64,000 bases of DNA from Leeuwenhoekiella sp044542075 (GCF_044542075.1 NZ_JBITTU010000011.1:26514-90513), one strand, 5' to 3'; counted from the stretch's first letter, positions 40,981 to 50,532 are shown. Made by a program: numbers and translations. The notes: a model not told the origin generated them from the letters alone.

Positions 40981-41667
40981 CTATTTAGATCTTGAAAAGT
41001 TTTCTTTGAATAAAAATTTTCCAAAATCAAGAATGCTTTCTAATGGCGTTGTATTAAATACATCAAATATTGCATTTACAGATTTTTCTATAGCTACATC
41101 TGTTTTTTCAAATCGCGCCGAGTTATCATCCATCCAATATTTCATAAGAAATAATGTTTGTAACCAAGCTCCTTCACTAAATATAGAGACAGGATTTTTA
41201 GTTAAGCGTGATGATTTCTCATCATTAGCTTCTTCTATCAATTCACCCGAATAGTATCTTACTTTTAATCTTAAATCACGTAACTGACCCAAACTTTTTA
41301 AGGTATCTTTTTGCTCGTGAAGTGCATATAAAACATAACTCCTATTTTCAGTCAACACCTCAAAAAATGTATAGAAAAATGAAAGCATTTTCTCTCTATT
41401 AGGATATGTTGAGTAAGCTGGGTTTTTATGTAAAACATTAATTGTATTATCAAAAAAACTAACCCATATAAATTCTCGTATACCCTGAAAAGAACCAAAA
41501 AAATTATAAAAAGTACCCTCTTCAATGTTATGCTCTTTACAGAATTTAAATACTGAAGCAGGTCTTTGACCATGCTCTAATACATATTCCATATACATCG
41601 TTGTAATCAAATCTTTGGTCAATTTTGGTTCTACTTTTTTTAATACAGTTTTCTTAGTGGTTGCCAT
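40981..41667 (-). CDS. TetR family transcriptional regulator
   Basis: 228 residues. N-terminal HTH about 20-65 (FCKEHNIEEGTFYNFFGSFQ is the recognition helix and following turn, the TetR pattern), then an all-helical ligand domain. Co-transcribed with the ABC1 kinase it likely controls. An inverted repeat TTTAC-GTTT-GTAAA (41676-41689) overlaps the promoter and may be its operator. Confidence 0.85.
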   Translation of the reverse strand: MATTKKTVLKKVEPKLTKDLITTMYMEYVLEHGQRPASVFKFCKEHNIEEGTFYNFFGSFQGIREFIWVSFFDNTINVLHKNPAYSTYPNREKMLSFFYTFFEVLTENRSYVLYALHEQKDTLKSLGQLRDLRLKVRYYSGELIEEANDEKSSRLTKNPVSIFSEGAWLQTLFLMKYWMDDNSARFEKTDVAIEKSVNAIFDVFNTTPLESILDFGKFLFKENFSRSK

Positions 41668-41675
41668 AATCTCTG

Positions 41676-41715
41676 TTTACGTTTGTAAAGATAAATCTGT
41701 TTAATATTATTTCAA
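41676..41715 (-). promoter_or_regulatory. TetR-ABC1 promoter with overlapping inverted repeat
   Basis: On the minus strand: TTG (41713-41715), exactly 19 nt, TATCTTTA (41686-41693, one mismatch to TAnnTTTG), then the ATG at 41667. The repeat TTTAC/GTAAA (41676-41680/41685-41689) overlaps the end of the -7 box and the start site. Confidence 0.55.
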
Positions 41716-41900
41716 AACCATTAAACAAAACCTTTCGTTAAAGTTCTTTCAGTTAAATTGAAAGTTGTGTCAGTTTGTCACGCACTTTGCTTTGGTACTT
41801 TTTTTGACTTTAGTGCTCTGCGTTTAACTATAGAGTTGAGCGACATATTAAAAATCAAATAGTCCGGCTTATTTGTCGGCTTTTAAAAACAAAATACACT

Positions 41901-43790
41901 ATGTCTACAGGTAAAATTAATGTTGCTGTTGAGAACATTTTCCCGCTTATCAAGAAGTTCTTGTACAGTGATCACGAAATCTTTTTAAGGGAATTAGTTT
42001 CAAATGCAACAGATGCTACGCTAAAATTGAAACACCTTACTAATATAGGTGAGGCCAGTGTAGAATATGGCAATCCTATAATTGAAGTTAAGGTTGATAA
42101 AGACGAAAAAACCATTCGTATTATTGATCAAGGTCTGGGTATGACCGAAGAAGAAGTGCAGAAGTATATTAATGAAGTTGCCTTTTCTGGTGCAGAAGAG
42201 TTTTTAGATAAGTATAAAGATTCTGCAAAAGACAGCGGTATTATTGGGCATTTTGGTCTAGGTTTTTATTCTGCTTTTATGGTTGCTCGTAAAGTAGAAA
42301 TAATCACAAAGTCTTTTAAAGACGAGCCTGCAGTACGTTGGGAATGTGATGGTTCTCCAGAATTTACACTTACACCTGCTGATAAAACAGATCGCGGTAC
42401 AGAAATAGTGCTACACGTTGCAGAAGATTCTGAAGAATTTTTAGAAGAAAATCGTATTAGCCAGCTATTGGCTAAATATAATAAATTTATGCCGGTACCT
42501 ATTAAATTTGGTACTACAGAAGAAGCGCTTCCACTACCTGAGGATGCACCTGAAGATGCTGAAGCAGAGACTAAAACGGTAGATAATATTATTAATAACC
42601 CTAATCCAGCCTGGACTAAGCAACCTACCGAACTTGAGGAAAAGGATTATAACTCTTTCTATCGTGAGTTGTATCCTATGCAATTTGAAGAACCTCTTTT
42701 TCACATTCACTTAAATGTTGACTATCCTTTTAACCTAACAGGAATTTTATATTTTCCGCGTCTAGGTCAGGATATGAACGTTCAAAAAGATAAAATACAA
42801 CTATATCAAAATCAGGTTTATGTAACTGATAATGTTGAAGGTATTGTTCCTGAATTTTTAACTATGTTACGTGGGGTTATTGACTCTCCAGATATTCCTT
42901 TAAATGTTTCTCGATCTTATTTACAAGCAGACGGAGCGGTTAAGAAAATATCAAGTTATATCACCCGTAAAGTTGCTGATAAATTGAAATCATTATTTAA
43001 CGAAGATCGTGAAGACTTCGAGAAAAAGTGGAATGATATTAAAGTGGTGATTGAGTACGGTATGCTTAGCGAAGACAAGTTCTTTGAAAAGGCAGATAGC
43101 TTTGCGCTTTACCCTACTGTAGATAACACTTACTATACCTTTGCAGAATTACAGGAAAAAATTAAAGACACGCAAACTGACAAGGATGGTAAACTTATCG
43201 TGTTATATGCATCAAATAAAGATGCGCAACATCAATATATAGAAGCTGCAAAAGCTAAAGGTTACGAAGTTCTTTTATTAGATTCTCCTATTGTTTCGCA
43301 CTTATTACAGAAACTGGAAACTTCTAAAGAAAATATCAGCTTTGTACGTGTAGATGGTGATAATGTTGAGAGTTTAATCAAGAAAGATGAAGAGCAGATT
43401 TCAAAACTTTCTGATGAAGAAAAAGAAAGTTTAAAAAAGCTTCTTGAAGAGACCATTGCAGATAAGTCCTATACTGTAAAGCTTGAAGCAATAGACAGTA
43501 ATGCAGCTCCATTTATGATCACCCAGCCAGAATTTATGCGCCGTATGAAAGAGATGCAAGCTACCGGCGGAGGTGGTGGTATGTTTGGTATGGGCAACAT
43601 GCCAGATATGTACAACGTGATTGTAAATACTAATAGTAACCTTGTTAATGAGATTTTAGCAACAGAAACTAAAGAAAAGCAAGAACGTTTAATTACACAA
43701 TCTATGGATCTTGCTCGTTTATCTCAGGGCTTGCTAAAAGGAGAAGCTTTGACTAACTTTGTCAAACGTTCCTATGAGATGATTAAATAG
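41901..43790 (+). CDS. htpG: molecular chaperone HtpG (Hsp90)
   Basis: 629 residues. GHKL ATPase N-domain with ELVSNATDATLKLK (near 31), DQGLGMTEEEV (near 74) and GHFGLGFYSAFMVA (near 113). The middle domain carries NVSRSYLQADG with the catalytic Arg; the C-terminal domain has a Gly/Met-rich stretch (GGGGGMFGMGNMPDM). A monocistronic unit with a good terminator. No CIRCE-like inverted repeat was seen upstream. Confidence 0.97.
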   Translation: MSTGKINVAVENIFPLIKKFLYSDHEIFLRELVSNATDATLKLKHLTNIGEASVEYGNPIIEVKVDKDEKTIRIIDQGLGMTEEEVQKYINEVAFSGAEEFLDKYKDSAKDSGIIGHFGLGFYSAFMVARKVEIITKSFKDEPAVRWECDGSPEFTLTPADKTDRGTEIVLHVAEDSEEFLEENRISQLLAKYNKFMPVPIKFGTTEEALPLPEDAPEDAEAETKTVDNIINNPNPAWTKQPTELEEKDYNSFYRELYPMQFEEPLFHIHLNVDYPFNLTGILYFPRLGQDMNVQKDKIQLYQNQVYVTDNVEGIVPEFLTMLRGVIDSPDIPLNVSRSYLQADGAVKKISSYITRKVADKLKSLFNEDREDFEKKWNDIKVVIEYGMLSEDKFFEKADSFALYPTVDNTYYTFAELQEKIKDTQTDKDGKLIVLYASNKDAQHQYIEAAKAKGYEVLLLDSPIVSHLLQKLETSKENISFVRVDGDNVESLIKKDEEQISKLSDEEKESLKKLLEETIADKSYTVKLEAIDSNAAPFMITQPEFMRRMKEMQATGGGGGMFGMGNMPDMYNVIVNTNSNLVNEILATETKEKQERLITQSMDLARLSQGLLKGEALTNFVKRSYEMIK

Positions 43791-43845
43791 GAAATTAGAT
43801 CTTAGATTTGAGACACTAGATCTGTAATCCTAACTTAAATATTAG

Positions 43846-43873
43846 AAGCCACTCTTTACGAGTGGCTTTTTTT
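43846..43873 (+). terminator. terminator of htpG
   Basis: AAGCCACTC/GAGTGGCTT (43846-43854/43860-43868), 5-nt loop, followed by a T run. Confidence 0.88.
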
Positions 43874-43965
43874 ATGCGTATATACATTTTCTAACGTTTC
43901 TTTAACCCACAACATAGTTCCCCTAAATTCTTTATTGTTAAATTCACATAACTAAATAGTAATCT

Positions 43966-45366
43966 ATGTTTCAATACACAGCAACCTACACAGACCTCTA
44001 TCAATTGAGCATGGCGCAGGTTTATTTTAATAAAAAGCAAAATGAACATGCCGTTTTTGATTATTACTTTAGAAGGCTTCCGTTTAAAGGAGGTTATGCA
44101 ATTTTTGCAGGATTAGAAGAACTACTTACCATTATTGAAAAGTTGCGTTTTAATGATGAAGATTTAGCGTATCTCAAGACTTTAGATTTTAAACCCACAT
44201 TTTTAGCATATTTAAAGGATTTCCGCTTTAGCGGAACTATTAATTCAATGCCGGAAGGAGAACTGGTGTTTGGTACGGCTCCTATTTTACAGGTTGAAGC
44301 AAATCTTATTGAAGCGCAAATTATTGAAACTATATTATTAAATACACTCAATTTTCAAACCTTAATAGCCACTAAGGCAAGTCGTATTCGACAGGTTGCA
44401 GGAGATAAAACCTTGCTTGATTTTGGGTTGCGTCGTGCGCAAGGTCCCGGAGGGTACTACGCATCTCGTGCGGCAGTTATAGGTGGTTTTGACGGGAGTA
44501 GTAATGTAATTACAGGGAGAGATTTTGGGATCAAAATAAGCGGTACTATGGCACACGCTTTTGTGCAAAGCTATGATGATGAACTAATTGCGTTTAGAGA
44601 TTTTGCAGAAAACAGGCCTAAAAACTGTGTTTTGTTAGTAGATACTTATGATACCTTAAAAAGCGGTGTTCCTAATGCCATTACGGTAGCAAAAGAAATG
44701 GAAGCTCGTGGCGAGCAACTGCTTGCAATTAGACTTGACAGCGGGGATCTCGCCTATCTTTCTAAGAAAACCCGGAAAATGCTGGACGAGGCAGAATTGT
44801 CTTATGTAAAAATCGCAGCTTCAAATCAACTTGATGAATACGTAATACAAAGTTTACAGAATCAAAAAGCACCCATAGATATTTACGGTGTAGGTACTAA
44901 TCTGGTAATAGGTAAACCAGACGGAGCATTAGACGGGGTTTACAAACTGGCTTTTGCCAATGGCAAACCACGTATAAAAATTTCTGAAAGTATTTCTAAA
45001 GTTACGCTTCCCTATAAAAAACAGGTGTATAGAATTAATAATGAAGAAGGTGTTTTAATAGGTGCAGATGCGATAGCAATAGCTGACGAATCACACGTAA
45101 ACCGAATGAATCATCCCGTTGAACCGTTTAAAAGTCTAACCATCGCAAAATTAAATCAGGAGGCGATGCTTAAGCCCGTTATGCAAAACGGCAGACGACT
45201 TCACAAAATACAAAGCGTGCAGGAAATTGCAGCATTTAGCAAAACACAACTCGCAGGCTTGCCTGAAGAATATAAGCGTTTTGACAACCCGCATATTTAT
45301 AAGGTGGGAATTAGCGATCGCTTAAAACAAGAACGCGATAATCTTATCGAAGAACATAAAATATAA
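43966..45366 (+). CDS. pncB: nicotinate phosphoribosyltransferase
   Basis: 466 residues. Converts nicotinate and PRPP to nicotinate mononucleotide. Landmarks: TDLYQLSMAQVYF (9-21), the LRRAQGPGGYYASRAA block, ISGTMAHAFVQSYDDE with the catalytic His, and AIRLDSGDLAYLSK. First gene of a three-gene unit ending with pncA, which supplies its substrate from nicotinamide. Confidence 0.95.
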   Translation: MFQYTATYTDLYQLSMAQVYFNKKQNEHAVFDYYFRRLPFKGGYAIFAGLEELLTIIEKLRFNDEDLAYLKTLDFKPTFLAYLKDFRFSGTINSMPEGELVFGTAPILQVEANLIEAQIIETILLNTLNFQTLIATKASRIRQVAGDKTLLDFGLRRAQGPGGYYASRAAVIGGFDGSSNVITGRDFGIKISGTMAHAFVQSYDDELIAFRDFAENRPKNCVLLVDTYDTLKSGVPNAITVAKEMEARGEQLLAIRLDSGDLAYLSKKTRKMLDEAELSYVKIAASNQLDEYVIQSLQNQKAPIDIYGVGTNLVIGKPDGALDGVYKLAFANGKPRIKISESISKVTLPYKKQVYRINNEEGVLIGADAIAIADESHVNRMNHPVEPFKSLTIAKLNQEAMLKPVMQNGRRLHKIQSVQEIAAFSKTQLAGLPEEYKRFDNPHIYKVGISDRLKQERDNLIEEHKI

Positions 45367-45369
45367 TTG

Positions 45370-45906
45370 ATGAGAACTTACGCATTTAGCATTATTCTAA
45401 TATTTACCTCTTTGATTTCTTTTGCACAAAATCAGGTATCTGAAAACTACTTATCTCGTGAAGAAAATGAGACCTGGCTGATGAATTTAGAAAAATCGCA
45501 AAACCTAGAAACCAAGCTAAATGCTATTCAGCAAAAAATAGTAGATGACGCTCAATTTATCGCTCCAAGACCCGGGGTTTCATACACCGGCTTATCTAAA
45601 GAAGCTCGAGAACGTTTAAATGCAATTCAAGATTCGTTACCTAAAGTAACTGCTGCTTGTAAAATACTTTTCGTGTTGGATTTAGACGAAATGTATATAG
45701 TAGACTTGGAGAAAAATTCAAAATATAAAGCTGTAATTAAAATACTCGACTCAGAACATATAGATTCTGCAAAAGTTCTTAAAGGCATCACAGCAACTGC
45801 ACTGTATGGCGCGAAAGCCAATTGTGGTGCAGTAACTATGAATACTGAAAATGAAGAACTTGCGGCTGAGTTAAAGAAATTGAACCTAAAAACAACTAAA
45901 AAGTAA
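45370..45906 (+). CDS. small secreted protein with a TonB-plug-like C-terminal motif
   Basis: 178 residues from ATG 45370, 3 nt after pncB. Signal peptide (to SFAQ). The C-terminal third reads IDSAKVLKGITATALYGAKA followed by NCGAVTM, which closely follows the end of a TonB-receptor plug domain (EVLKGASATALYGSRGANGVI in typical members), but there is no barrel. Two cysteines, in AACKIL and ANCGA. It lies between pncB and pncA and ends 2 nt before the latter. Stand-alone plug-like modules occur in Bacteroidota surface systems; the link to NAD salvage is unexplained. Confidence 0.7.
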   Translation: MRTYAFSIILIFTSLISFAQNQVSENYLSREENETWLMNLEKSQNLETKLNAIQQKIVDDAQFIAPRPGVSYTGLSKEARERLNAIQDSLPKVTAACKILFVLDLDEMYIVDLEKNSKYKAVIKILDSEHIDSAKVLKGITATALYGAKANCGAVTMNTENEELAAELKKLNLKTTKK

Positions 45907-45908
45907 AG

Positions 45909-46517
45909 ATGAAAGCGCTTATTATAATAGATATGCAAAATGATTTTATGCCTGGAGGGCCACTTGCCGTTCCAGGTGGAGATCAGATTATACCACTTAT
46001 AAACAACCTCCAACATAAATTTGATTTAGTAATTGCAACTCAAGACTGGCATCCTGAAAATCACTCGAGCTTCGCTGATAATCACCCTGGAAAATCTGAA
46101 TATGACAAAATAAATTTGAATGGTATTGAGCAGGTTTTATGGCCGGTTCATTGTATTCAAACTACAGGTGGTGCAGACTTTCACCCACACTTAAACGCAT
46201 CGCGTATAGAAGCTATTTTTAGAAAAGGAACAAATTCTAAAATTGATAGTTACAGTGGATTTTATGACAATGCACATGAAAAATCTACGGGTCTGGCCGG
46301 TTACCTAAAAGGAAAAGGAGTTACCTCTTTATATTTCTGCGGTCTGGCTGCAGATTATTGCGTTTCCTATTCGGTTTTAGATGCAATCAAAGAAGGTTTT
46401 AAAGTAACACTTTACGAAGATGCTACCCGGGCGATAGACAAAGAATCATTTAATAAAATGAAAGAAGAAATTCTTGATAAAGGTGGTAGAATAAAAATAG
46501 CTGAAGAACTGGCTTAA
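45909..46517 (+). CDS. pncA: nicotinamidase
   Basis: 202 residues. Hydrolyses nicotinamide to nicotinate. Catalytic triad visible: D8 (IIIDMQNDF), K106 (FRKGT) and C151 (AADYCVSY). The metal ligands D46/H48/H52 are in TQDWHPENH. With pncB it forms the two-step deamidating NAD salvage route. Confidence 0.96.
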   Translation: MKALIIIDMQNDFMPGGPLAVPGGDQIIPLINNLQHKFDLVIATQDWHPENHSSFADNHPGKSEYDKINLNGIEQVLWPVHCIQTTGGADFHPHLNASRIEAIFRKGTNSKIDSYSGFYDNAHEKSTGLAGYLKGKGVTSLYFCGLAADYCVSYSVLDAIKEGFKVTLYEDATRAIDKESFNKMKEEILDKGGRIKIAEELA

Positions 46518-46566
46518 ATGGTTTTTCAACTTTAAGATTTAGGTGCTTAAAAAATTAATTTCAAAG

Positions 46567-46593
46567 AGAGGAAAAGCTAATTGTTTTTCCTCT
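46567..46593 (+). terminator. terminator of the pncB-X-pncA unit
   Basis: AGAGGAAAA/TTTTCCTCT (46567-46575/46585-46593), 9-nt loop, then TTTTCT. About 50 nt past pncA. Confidence 0.75.
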
Positions 46594-46805
46594 TTTCTAA
46601 TTTCAATAAGATTTAAAAGTTACTAAAAAATGCTCGTTGAACATTGATTTTAAATCAATTATTAAAACTCATAAAATATTTCTACGCTAACAAATAATTG
46701 TGAATTTTCAATTAAAAAAGTAATTAAATTGGGTTGATTTTTTGGGGATAGCACCAAGAATGATAATACAAAACAACTTTTACAAACCTAATTTAAAAAG
46801 CTTTT

Positions 46806-47408
46806 ATGATTCACCCACACACCGAAATTCGCTTTATAAATGACCAGGTAGGCCACGGCGTAGTTGCTACACAATTTATACCGGCAGGAACAATAACTTG
46901 GGCATTAGACAAACTTGATCGTGAATTTACCCCCTTAGAATTCAAAAAATTAGATGTGCTCTATCAAAACATTTTAGAAACCTATACCTACCGAAATAAA
47001 TTAGGTAACCTTGTATTATGTTGGGATAACGGCAGGTTTGTAAATCATAGTTTTAAATCTAATTGTTTAAGTACAGCTTACGATTTTGAAATAGCTATTT
47101 GCGATATACAAGCCGGAGAGCAACTAACTGATGATTATGGATATCTAAACGTAACAGAACCATTTACCGGTTTTGATGAGGGTACAGAGCGTAAAACTGT
47201 TTATCCTAACGATTTATTAAAGTATTCTGAAATTTGGGATGCCCAGGTAAAAGCAGTGTTTTCAGAAATTATAAGCGTTGATCAACCTTTAAAGAGTCTG
47301 ATTTCTAATAGTACCTGGAAGACGATTGAAGATATTATTTCACAAAAAATTGAAATGGCCTCAATCGCAGAAAATTATTATAATCCTCACTATATTGTTT
47401 CTGTATAA
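46806..47408 (+). CDS. SET domain protein
   Basis: 200 residues. The order is that of a minimal SET domain: TEIRFINDQVGHGVVATQFI (6-25, the GxG-like start), VLCWDNGRFVNHSFKSNC (70-87, the NHS motif at 80-82) and AGEQLTDDYGY (103-113, the catalytic GE.L..DYGY motif), then a helical C-terminal tail. SET enzymes are SAM-dependent lysine methyltransferases; bacterial targets are mostly unknown. Cysteines of a post-SET zinc site are absent. A single-gene unit. Confidence 0.82.
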   Translation: MIHPHTEIRFINDQVGHGVVATQFIPAGTITWALDKLDREFTPLEFKKLDVLYQNILETYTYRNKLGNLVLCWDNGRFVNHSFKSNCLSTAYDFEIAICDIQAGEQLTDDYGYLNVTEPFTGFDEGTERKTVYPNDLLKYSEIWDAQVKAVFSEIISVDQPLKSLISNSTWKTIEDIISQKIEMASIAENYYNPHYIVSV

Positions 47409-47773
47409 ATATTTCATTTTTAAAAACATATAGACGCCTTACTTGAGTAGGGCGTTTTTGTATGTATTAATGCTTAAATCAATTACTTAATTATATACTA
47501 TTAAATATACCTGAAAATCATAAAATTTGTAATTAATCCTATAAAATGAGGAAATCTGTAAAGAAAAATGAATCTGTAATATTATATTGCGAGCCTATAT
47601 ATCTATAAATCAATTATGTTTAATTGCTGATACAGATACATATTTTTGAAATCACCCCAATGAATTCAATTTTATTACAAATATTATGATACTAACTCAA
47701 CATCTTCTGCTGCAGTTGTGGCATAGCATCGTTTTAATTAGTTTAACTACACGAACTCAAAAACACCCTTGAA
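47409..47773. other. 365-nt intergenic region
   Basis: Contains the terminator at 47434-47459; beyond it I see only AT-rich sequence without a convincing promoter or gene. Confidence 0.5.
47434..47459 (+). terminator. terminator after the SET gene
   Basis: ACGCCTTAC/GTAGGGCGT (47434-47442/47447-47455, one T-G wobble), 4-nt loop, T5. Confidence 0.78.
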
Positions 47774-48166
47774 ATGGAGCTCGGTCACAAAAAAAATTCA
47801 CCCTATTTAACACTAGGTATCGCACTTATTTGGGTTGTTTTAATACTAATTAGACTATTTGCATCAAATTCACTTAGCTGGTTTGATATTTTAATGATAG
47901 GTTTAGCTCTTTATTACTTTAGCAAATTTTATTATTTGAAAACCCACCCCTATCTAAAATTAACTGAAACTCATTTTGTTAAATACTGCATCTTAAAAAA
48001 TACACAAATTCCTATAGCATCATTAAAAGGTTTTCACAGCAATAAAACGGGAGATTTTGTACTTGTGGGCAGTAACAAAAAAATATGGATTTCATCCAAA
48101 GCAGTTGATCAAAAGTCGCTTTCAAAATTTAAAAAGCACCTTCAAGATTTAAAATTCAGTTCATAA
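47774..48166 (+). CDS. small membrane protein with PH-like C-terminal half
   Basis: 130 residues. Two N-terminal transmembrane helices (about 12-30 and 37-52) then a beta-rich segment of about 70 residues (LKLTETHFVKYCILKNTQIP, then SLKGFHSNK) of the bacterial PH/EbsA type. Function unknown. Another membrane protein of this design lies at 52666. Confidence 0.6.
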   Translation: MELGHKKNSPYLTLGIALIWVVLILIRLFASNSLSWFDILMIGLALYYFSKFYYLKTHPYLKLTETHFVKYCILKNTQIPIASLKGFHSNKTGDFVLVGSNKKIWISSKAVDQKSLSKFKKHLQDLKFSS

Positions 48167-48437
48167 ATAGTTGCTTAACGCCTAGAATTAATGAGAGATC
48201 ATTAGAACTAGTGTTTAACTATCATAAAAGCAGCAACTTATAGATATCTTACTAGTTTTTAATAGATGAAGCAGGAGAATGCTATAAGATGTAAAGAAGA
48301 ATTTATCATTGCAGTCTAATGGGACTAATTTATTATAAGTTTGTAAGACTTAATAATTTTCTAAATTCTTAAGGCTGAATTTTATTGAGTCGAGAATATA
48401 TCTAGTCAAACACTACAACACCTTGTAAAAAAATAAT

Positions 48438-48800
48438 ATGATAAATTACCCGTGGCACCTATTTTTGATGGCAGCAATGTATGGCTTTGCTGGTTTAATG
48501 CACTTTATAAAACCAAAAGCTTATTTACGCATTATGCCTAGATATCTACCACAACCAAAAGCATTAGTTTACCTGAGCGGTCTGGCAGAAATCGTTGTAG
48601 GCATAGGACTTTGTTTTCCAGAAACTAAAAATATTGCCATATGGGGAATTATATTAATGCTGGCTTTATTTTTAATGGTTCACTTTTATATGCTTTCTTC
48701 AGCTAAAGCAGGCCTCAATCTCCCAAAGTGGGTTTTATGGGGTCGTATAATTTTACAATTTGGCTTAATGTATTGGGCTTATATTTACCTGTCTATTTAA
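48438..48800 (+). CDS. DoxX-like membrane protein
   Basis: 120 residues, four transmembrane helices. FAGLMHFIKPKAYLRIMPRY near 17 followed by SGLAEIVVGIGL near 47 is the pattern of the small DoxX/DoxD-like family. Function unknown, often linked with redox stress. Single-gene unit; the 270-nt upstream gap holds one -7-like box (TAAGTTTG, 48337-48344) far from the ATG. Confidence 0.85.
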   Translation: MINYPWHLFLMAAMYGFAGLMHFIKPKAYLRIMPRYLPQPKALVYLSGLAEIVVGIGLCFPETKNIAIWGIILMLALFLMVHFYMLSSAKAGLNLPKWVLWGRIILQFGLMYWAYIYLSI

Positions 48801-48835
48801 AATAAAAAAGCCCTCAATACGAGGGCTTTTTTATT
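48801..48835. terminator. bidirectional terminator
   Basis: Perfect 15-bp stem around loop AATAC (48801-48815/48821-48835), with A and T tracts on both sides; it serves the DoxX gene and the convergent secreted-protein gene. Confidence 0.92.
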
Positions 48836-48853
48836 AGAATTAAGCTTGTTAGC

Positions 48854-49438
48854 TTAGTCAATCATTACTTCTTTTGAGAAATAATCTTTACCTATTGAAA
48901 TGCCTATGCGGTAAGCTCCTTTTCTAAGCTCAGAAAGATTAAGTGCTTGTTTAACTACAAGACTTTTATCTGATATAGATTCTATAATCTCACCATTTTC
49001 ATCATAAACACGAGTTGTAGTCTTTACTTCTTTAGGATTAGTAAAAGAGATTAAAACAATGCCATCCTGTATTTTGTAGTTAGGCTTAAAAATAGTTTTG
49101 CTCTCATCACTTACAATGTCAAGACCATTAACTTTCTTATCTATTGTAGTATAAGACTTAGCGTAGTCATCTTCATAAATAAGATAATACTTTCCACTTG
49201 GAAGATTTTCTAAACTTAATGTTTTAAAATCATTTGCTAAACTTCCTGCAAATTCACTGTACAGTTTTTCACCTTTAGCATCTTCCAGATAAATCTGGGC
49301 TCCTTCCATTGCATTTGTATACTCAACTTTAACCATAAAGTTTTCGTTTACAGTAACTGCGATTCCGTCTGCGGCACTTAAGTTTAAGCTAAAAGCTAAA
49401 ACTAATACCATTACCAAAGTTTTAATTGTTGTCTTCAT
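48854..49438 (-). CDS. secreted beta-rich protein of unknown function
   Basis: 194 residues from the ATG at 49438 (MKTTIKTLVMVLVLAFSLNL, a clean signal peptide to SAA). The frame is open 11 codons further, but the -7 box at 49476-49483 places the transcript start after that earlier Met. The mature part is two beta-sandwich-like units (LENLPSGKYYLIYEDDYAKS near 80; LNLSELRKGAYRIGISIGKD near 165), the pattern of Bacteroidota secreted proteins with a repeated GxYxL motif. No type IX sorting domain. Function unknown. Confidence 0.7.
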   Translation of the reverse strand: MKTTIKTLVMVLVLAFSLNLSAADGIAVTVNENFMVKVEYTNAMEGAQIYLEDAKGEKLYSEFAGSLANDFKTLSLENLPSGKYYLIYEDDYAKSYTTIDKKVNGLDIVSDESKTIFKPNYKIQDGIVLISFTNPKEVKTTTRVYDENGEIIESISDKSLVVKQALNLSELRKGAYRIGISIGKDYFSKEVMID

Positions 49439-49475
49439 AGTTTTGGGTTTTTCGTGATTTATAAATTTCACATTA

Positions 49476-49483
49476 CAAATGTA
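49476..49483 (-). promoter_or_regulatory. -7 box of the secreted-protein gene
   Basis: TACATTTG on the minus strand (exact TAnnTTTG), 37 nt before the preferred ATG. No TTG at the ideal spacing. Confidence 0.45.
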
Positions 49484-49653
49484 CGAGCGTTACGCATCTA
49501 AAAACAGAAGCAGTTGTGCTGATTAATGTGGTATTTTAACCTTACAAATTGATTATATATGCTTTTTGTGAAAACTATACATATTTGGGTTAATATTGTA
49601 TCATAAAAACACTAATAGGTTGTATACATTTATATTGAACTAATAAAAAGATT

Positions 49654-50532
49654 ATGATTAAGTCTGCAAAGCCTGCATTCGAAAAAATAGAACCCGGTTT
49701 TGGAAGTTCATTTTCCTGTAGAACGTATGATGAAAATAATGAGAATAATAGTCATACGTTTTGGCATTATCATCCTGAACTTGAGTTAGTTTACGTTAAA
49801 GGTGGTACTGGTAAAAGGCAGGTAGGTAGTCATATATCGTATTATCGTAATGGAGAATTAATACTCATAGGTTCTAATTTACCCCATTGTGGATTTACAG
49901 ATTCCTTAAATAACTACGAGCAGGAAACGGTAATACAAATGAAACCTGATTTTCTTGGTGAATCGTTTTTTGACATTCCTGAAATGCGCAGTATAAAAGC
50001 ATTATTTGAGAGAGCTAAAATGGGAATCGTATTTCACGGTGAAGTTAAACGTATCGTAGGCGCGAAAATTGAATTACTCAAAGATGCTTCAAATTATGAT
50101 CGCCTGTTAGGTTTACTTGAGATTCTTAAACATTTAGAAACAGCAGATAAATATACCGTGCTAAATGCTCAGGGTTTTATACTAGAAACCGAATTACAAG
50201 ATAATAATCGAATAAACGTCATATTCAACTTTGTTAAGGAACAATTTAAGAGACAAATTGCATTAGAAGAAATTGCAGAACTAGTAAGTATGACTGTACC
50301 CGCATTTTGTCGGTACTTTAAAAAAATAACCGGGAAAACATTCACACAATTTGTGAACGAGTATAGACTTGTACACGCCGCAAAACTACTTCACGAGAAA
50401 CCTATAAGTATTACAGATGTATGCTTTGAAAGTGGTTTTAATAACTTCAGTCACTTTAATAAGCAGTTTAAAAAATTTACAGGTAAAACACCTTCTACCT
50501 ACCGTAATGAACTAAAATTTATAATATCCTAA
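49654..50532 (+). CDS. AraC family regulator with cupin sensor domain
   Basis: 292 residues. N-terminal cupin (about 30-100, HTFWHYHPELELVYVKGGTG; LIGSNLPHCGF) and a C-terminal double HTH (about 190-290): EEIAELVSMTVPAFCRYFKK, then the typical ITDVCFESGFNNFSHFNKQF and FKKFTGKTPSTYR. Probably binds a small sugar-like ligand and controls genes elsewhere; neighbours do not reveal a target. Confidence 0.92.
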   Translation: MIKSAKPAFEKIEPGFGSSFSCRTYDENNENNSHTFWHYHPELELVYVKGGTGKRQVGSHISYYRNGELILIGSNLPHCGFTDSLNNYEQETVIQMKPDFLGESFFDIPEMRSIKALFERAKMGIVFHGEVKRIVGAKIELLKDASNYDRLLGLLEILKHLETADKYTVLNAQGFILETELQDNNRINVIFNFVKEQFKRQIALEEIAELVSMTVPAFCRYFKKITGKTFTQFVNEYRLVHAAKLLHEKPISITDVCFESGFNNFSHFNKQFKKFTGKTPSTYRNELKFIIS

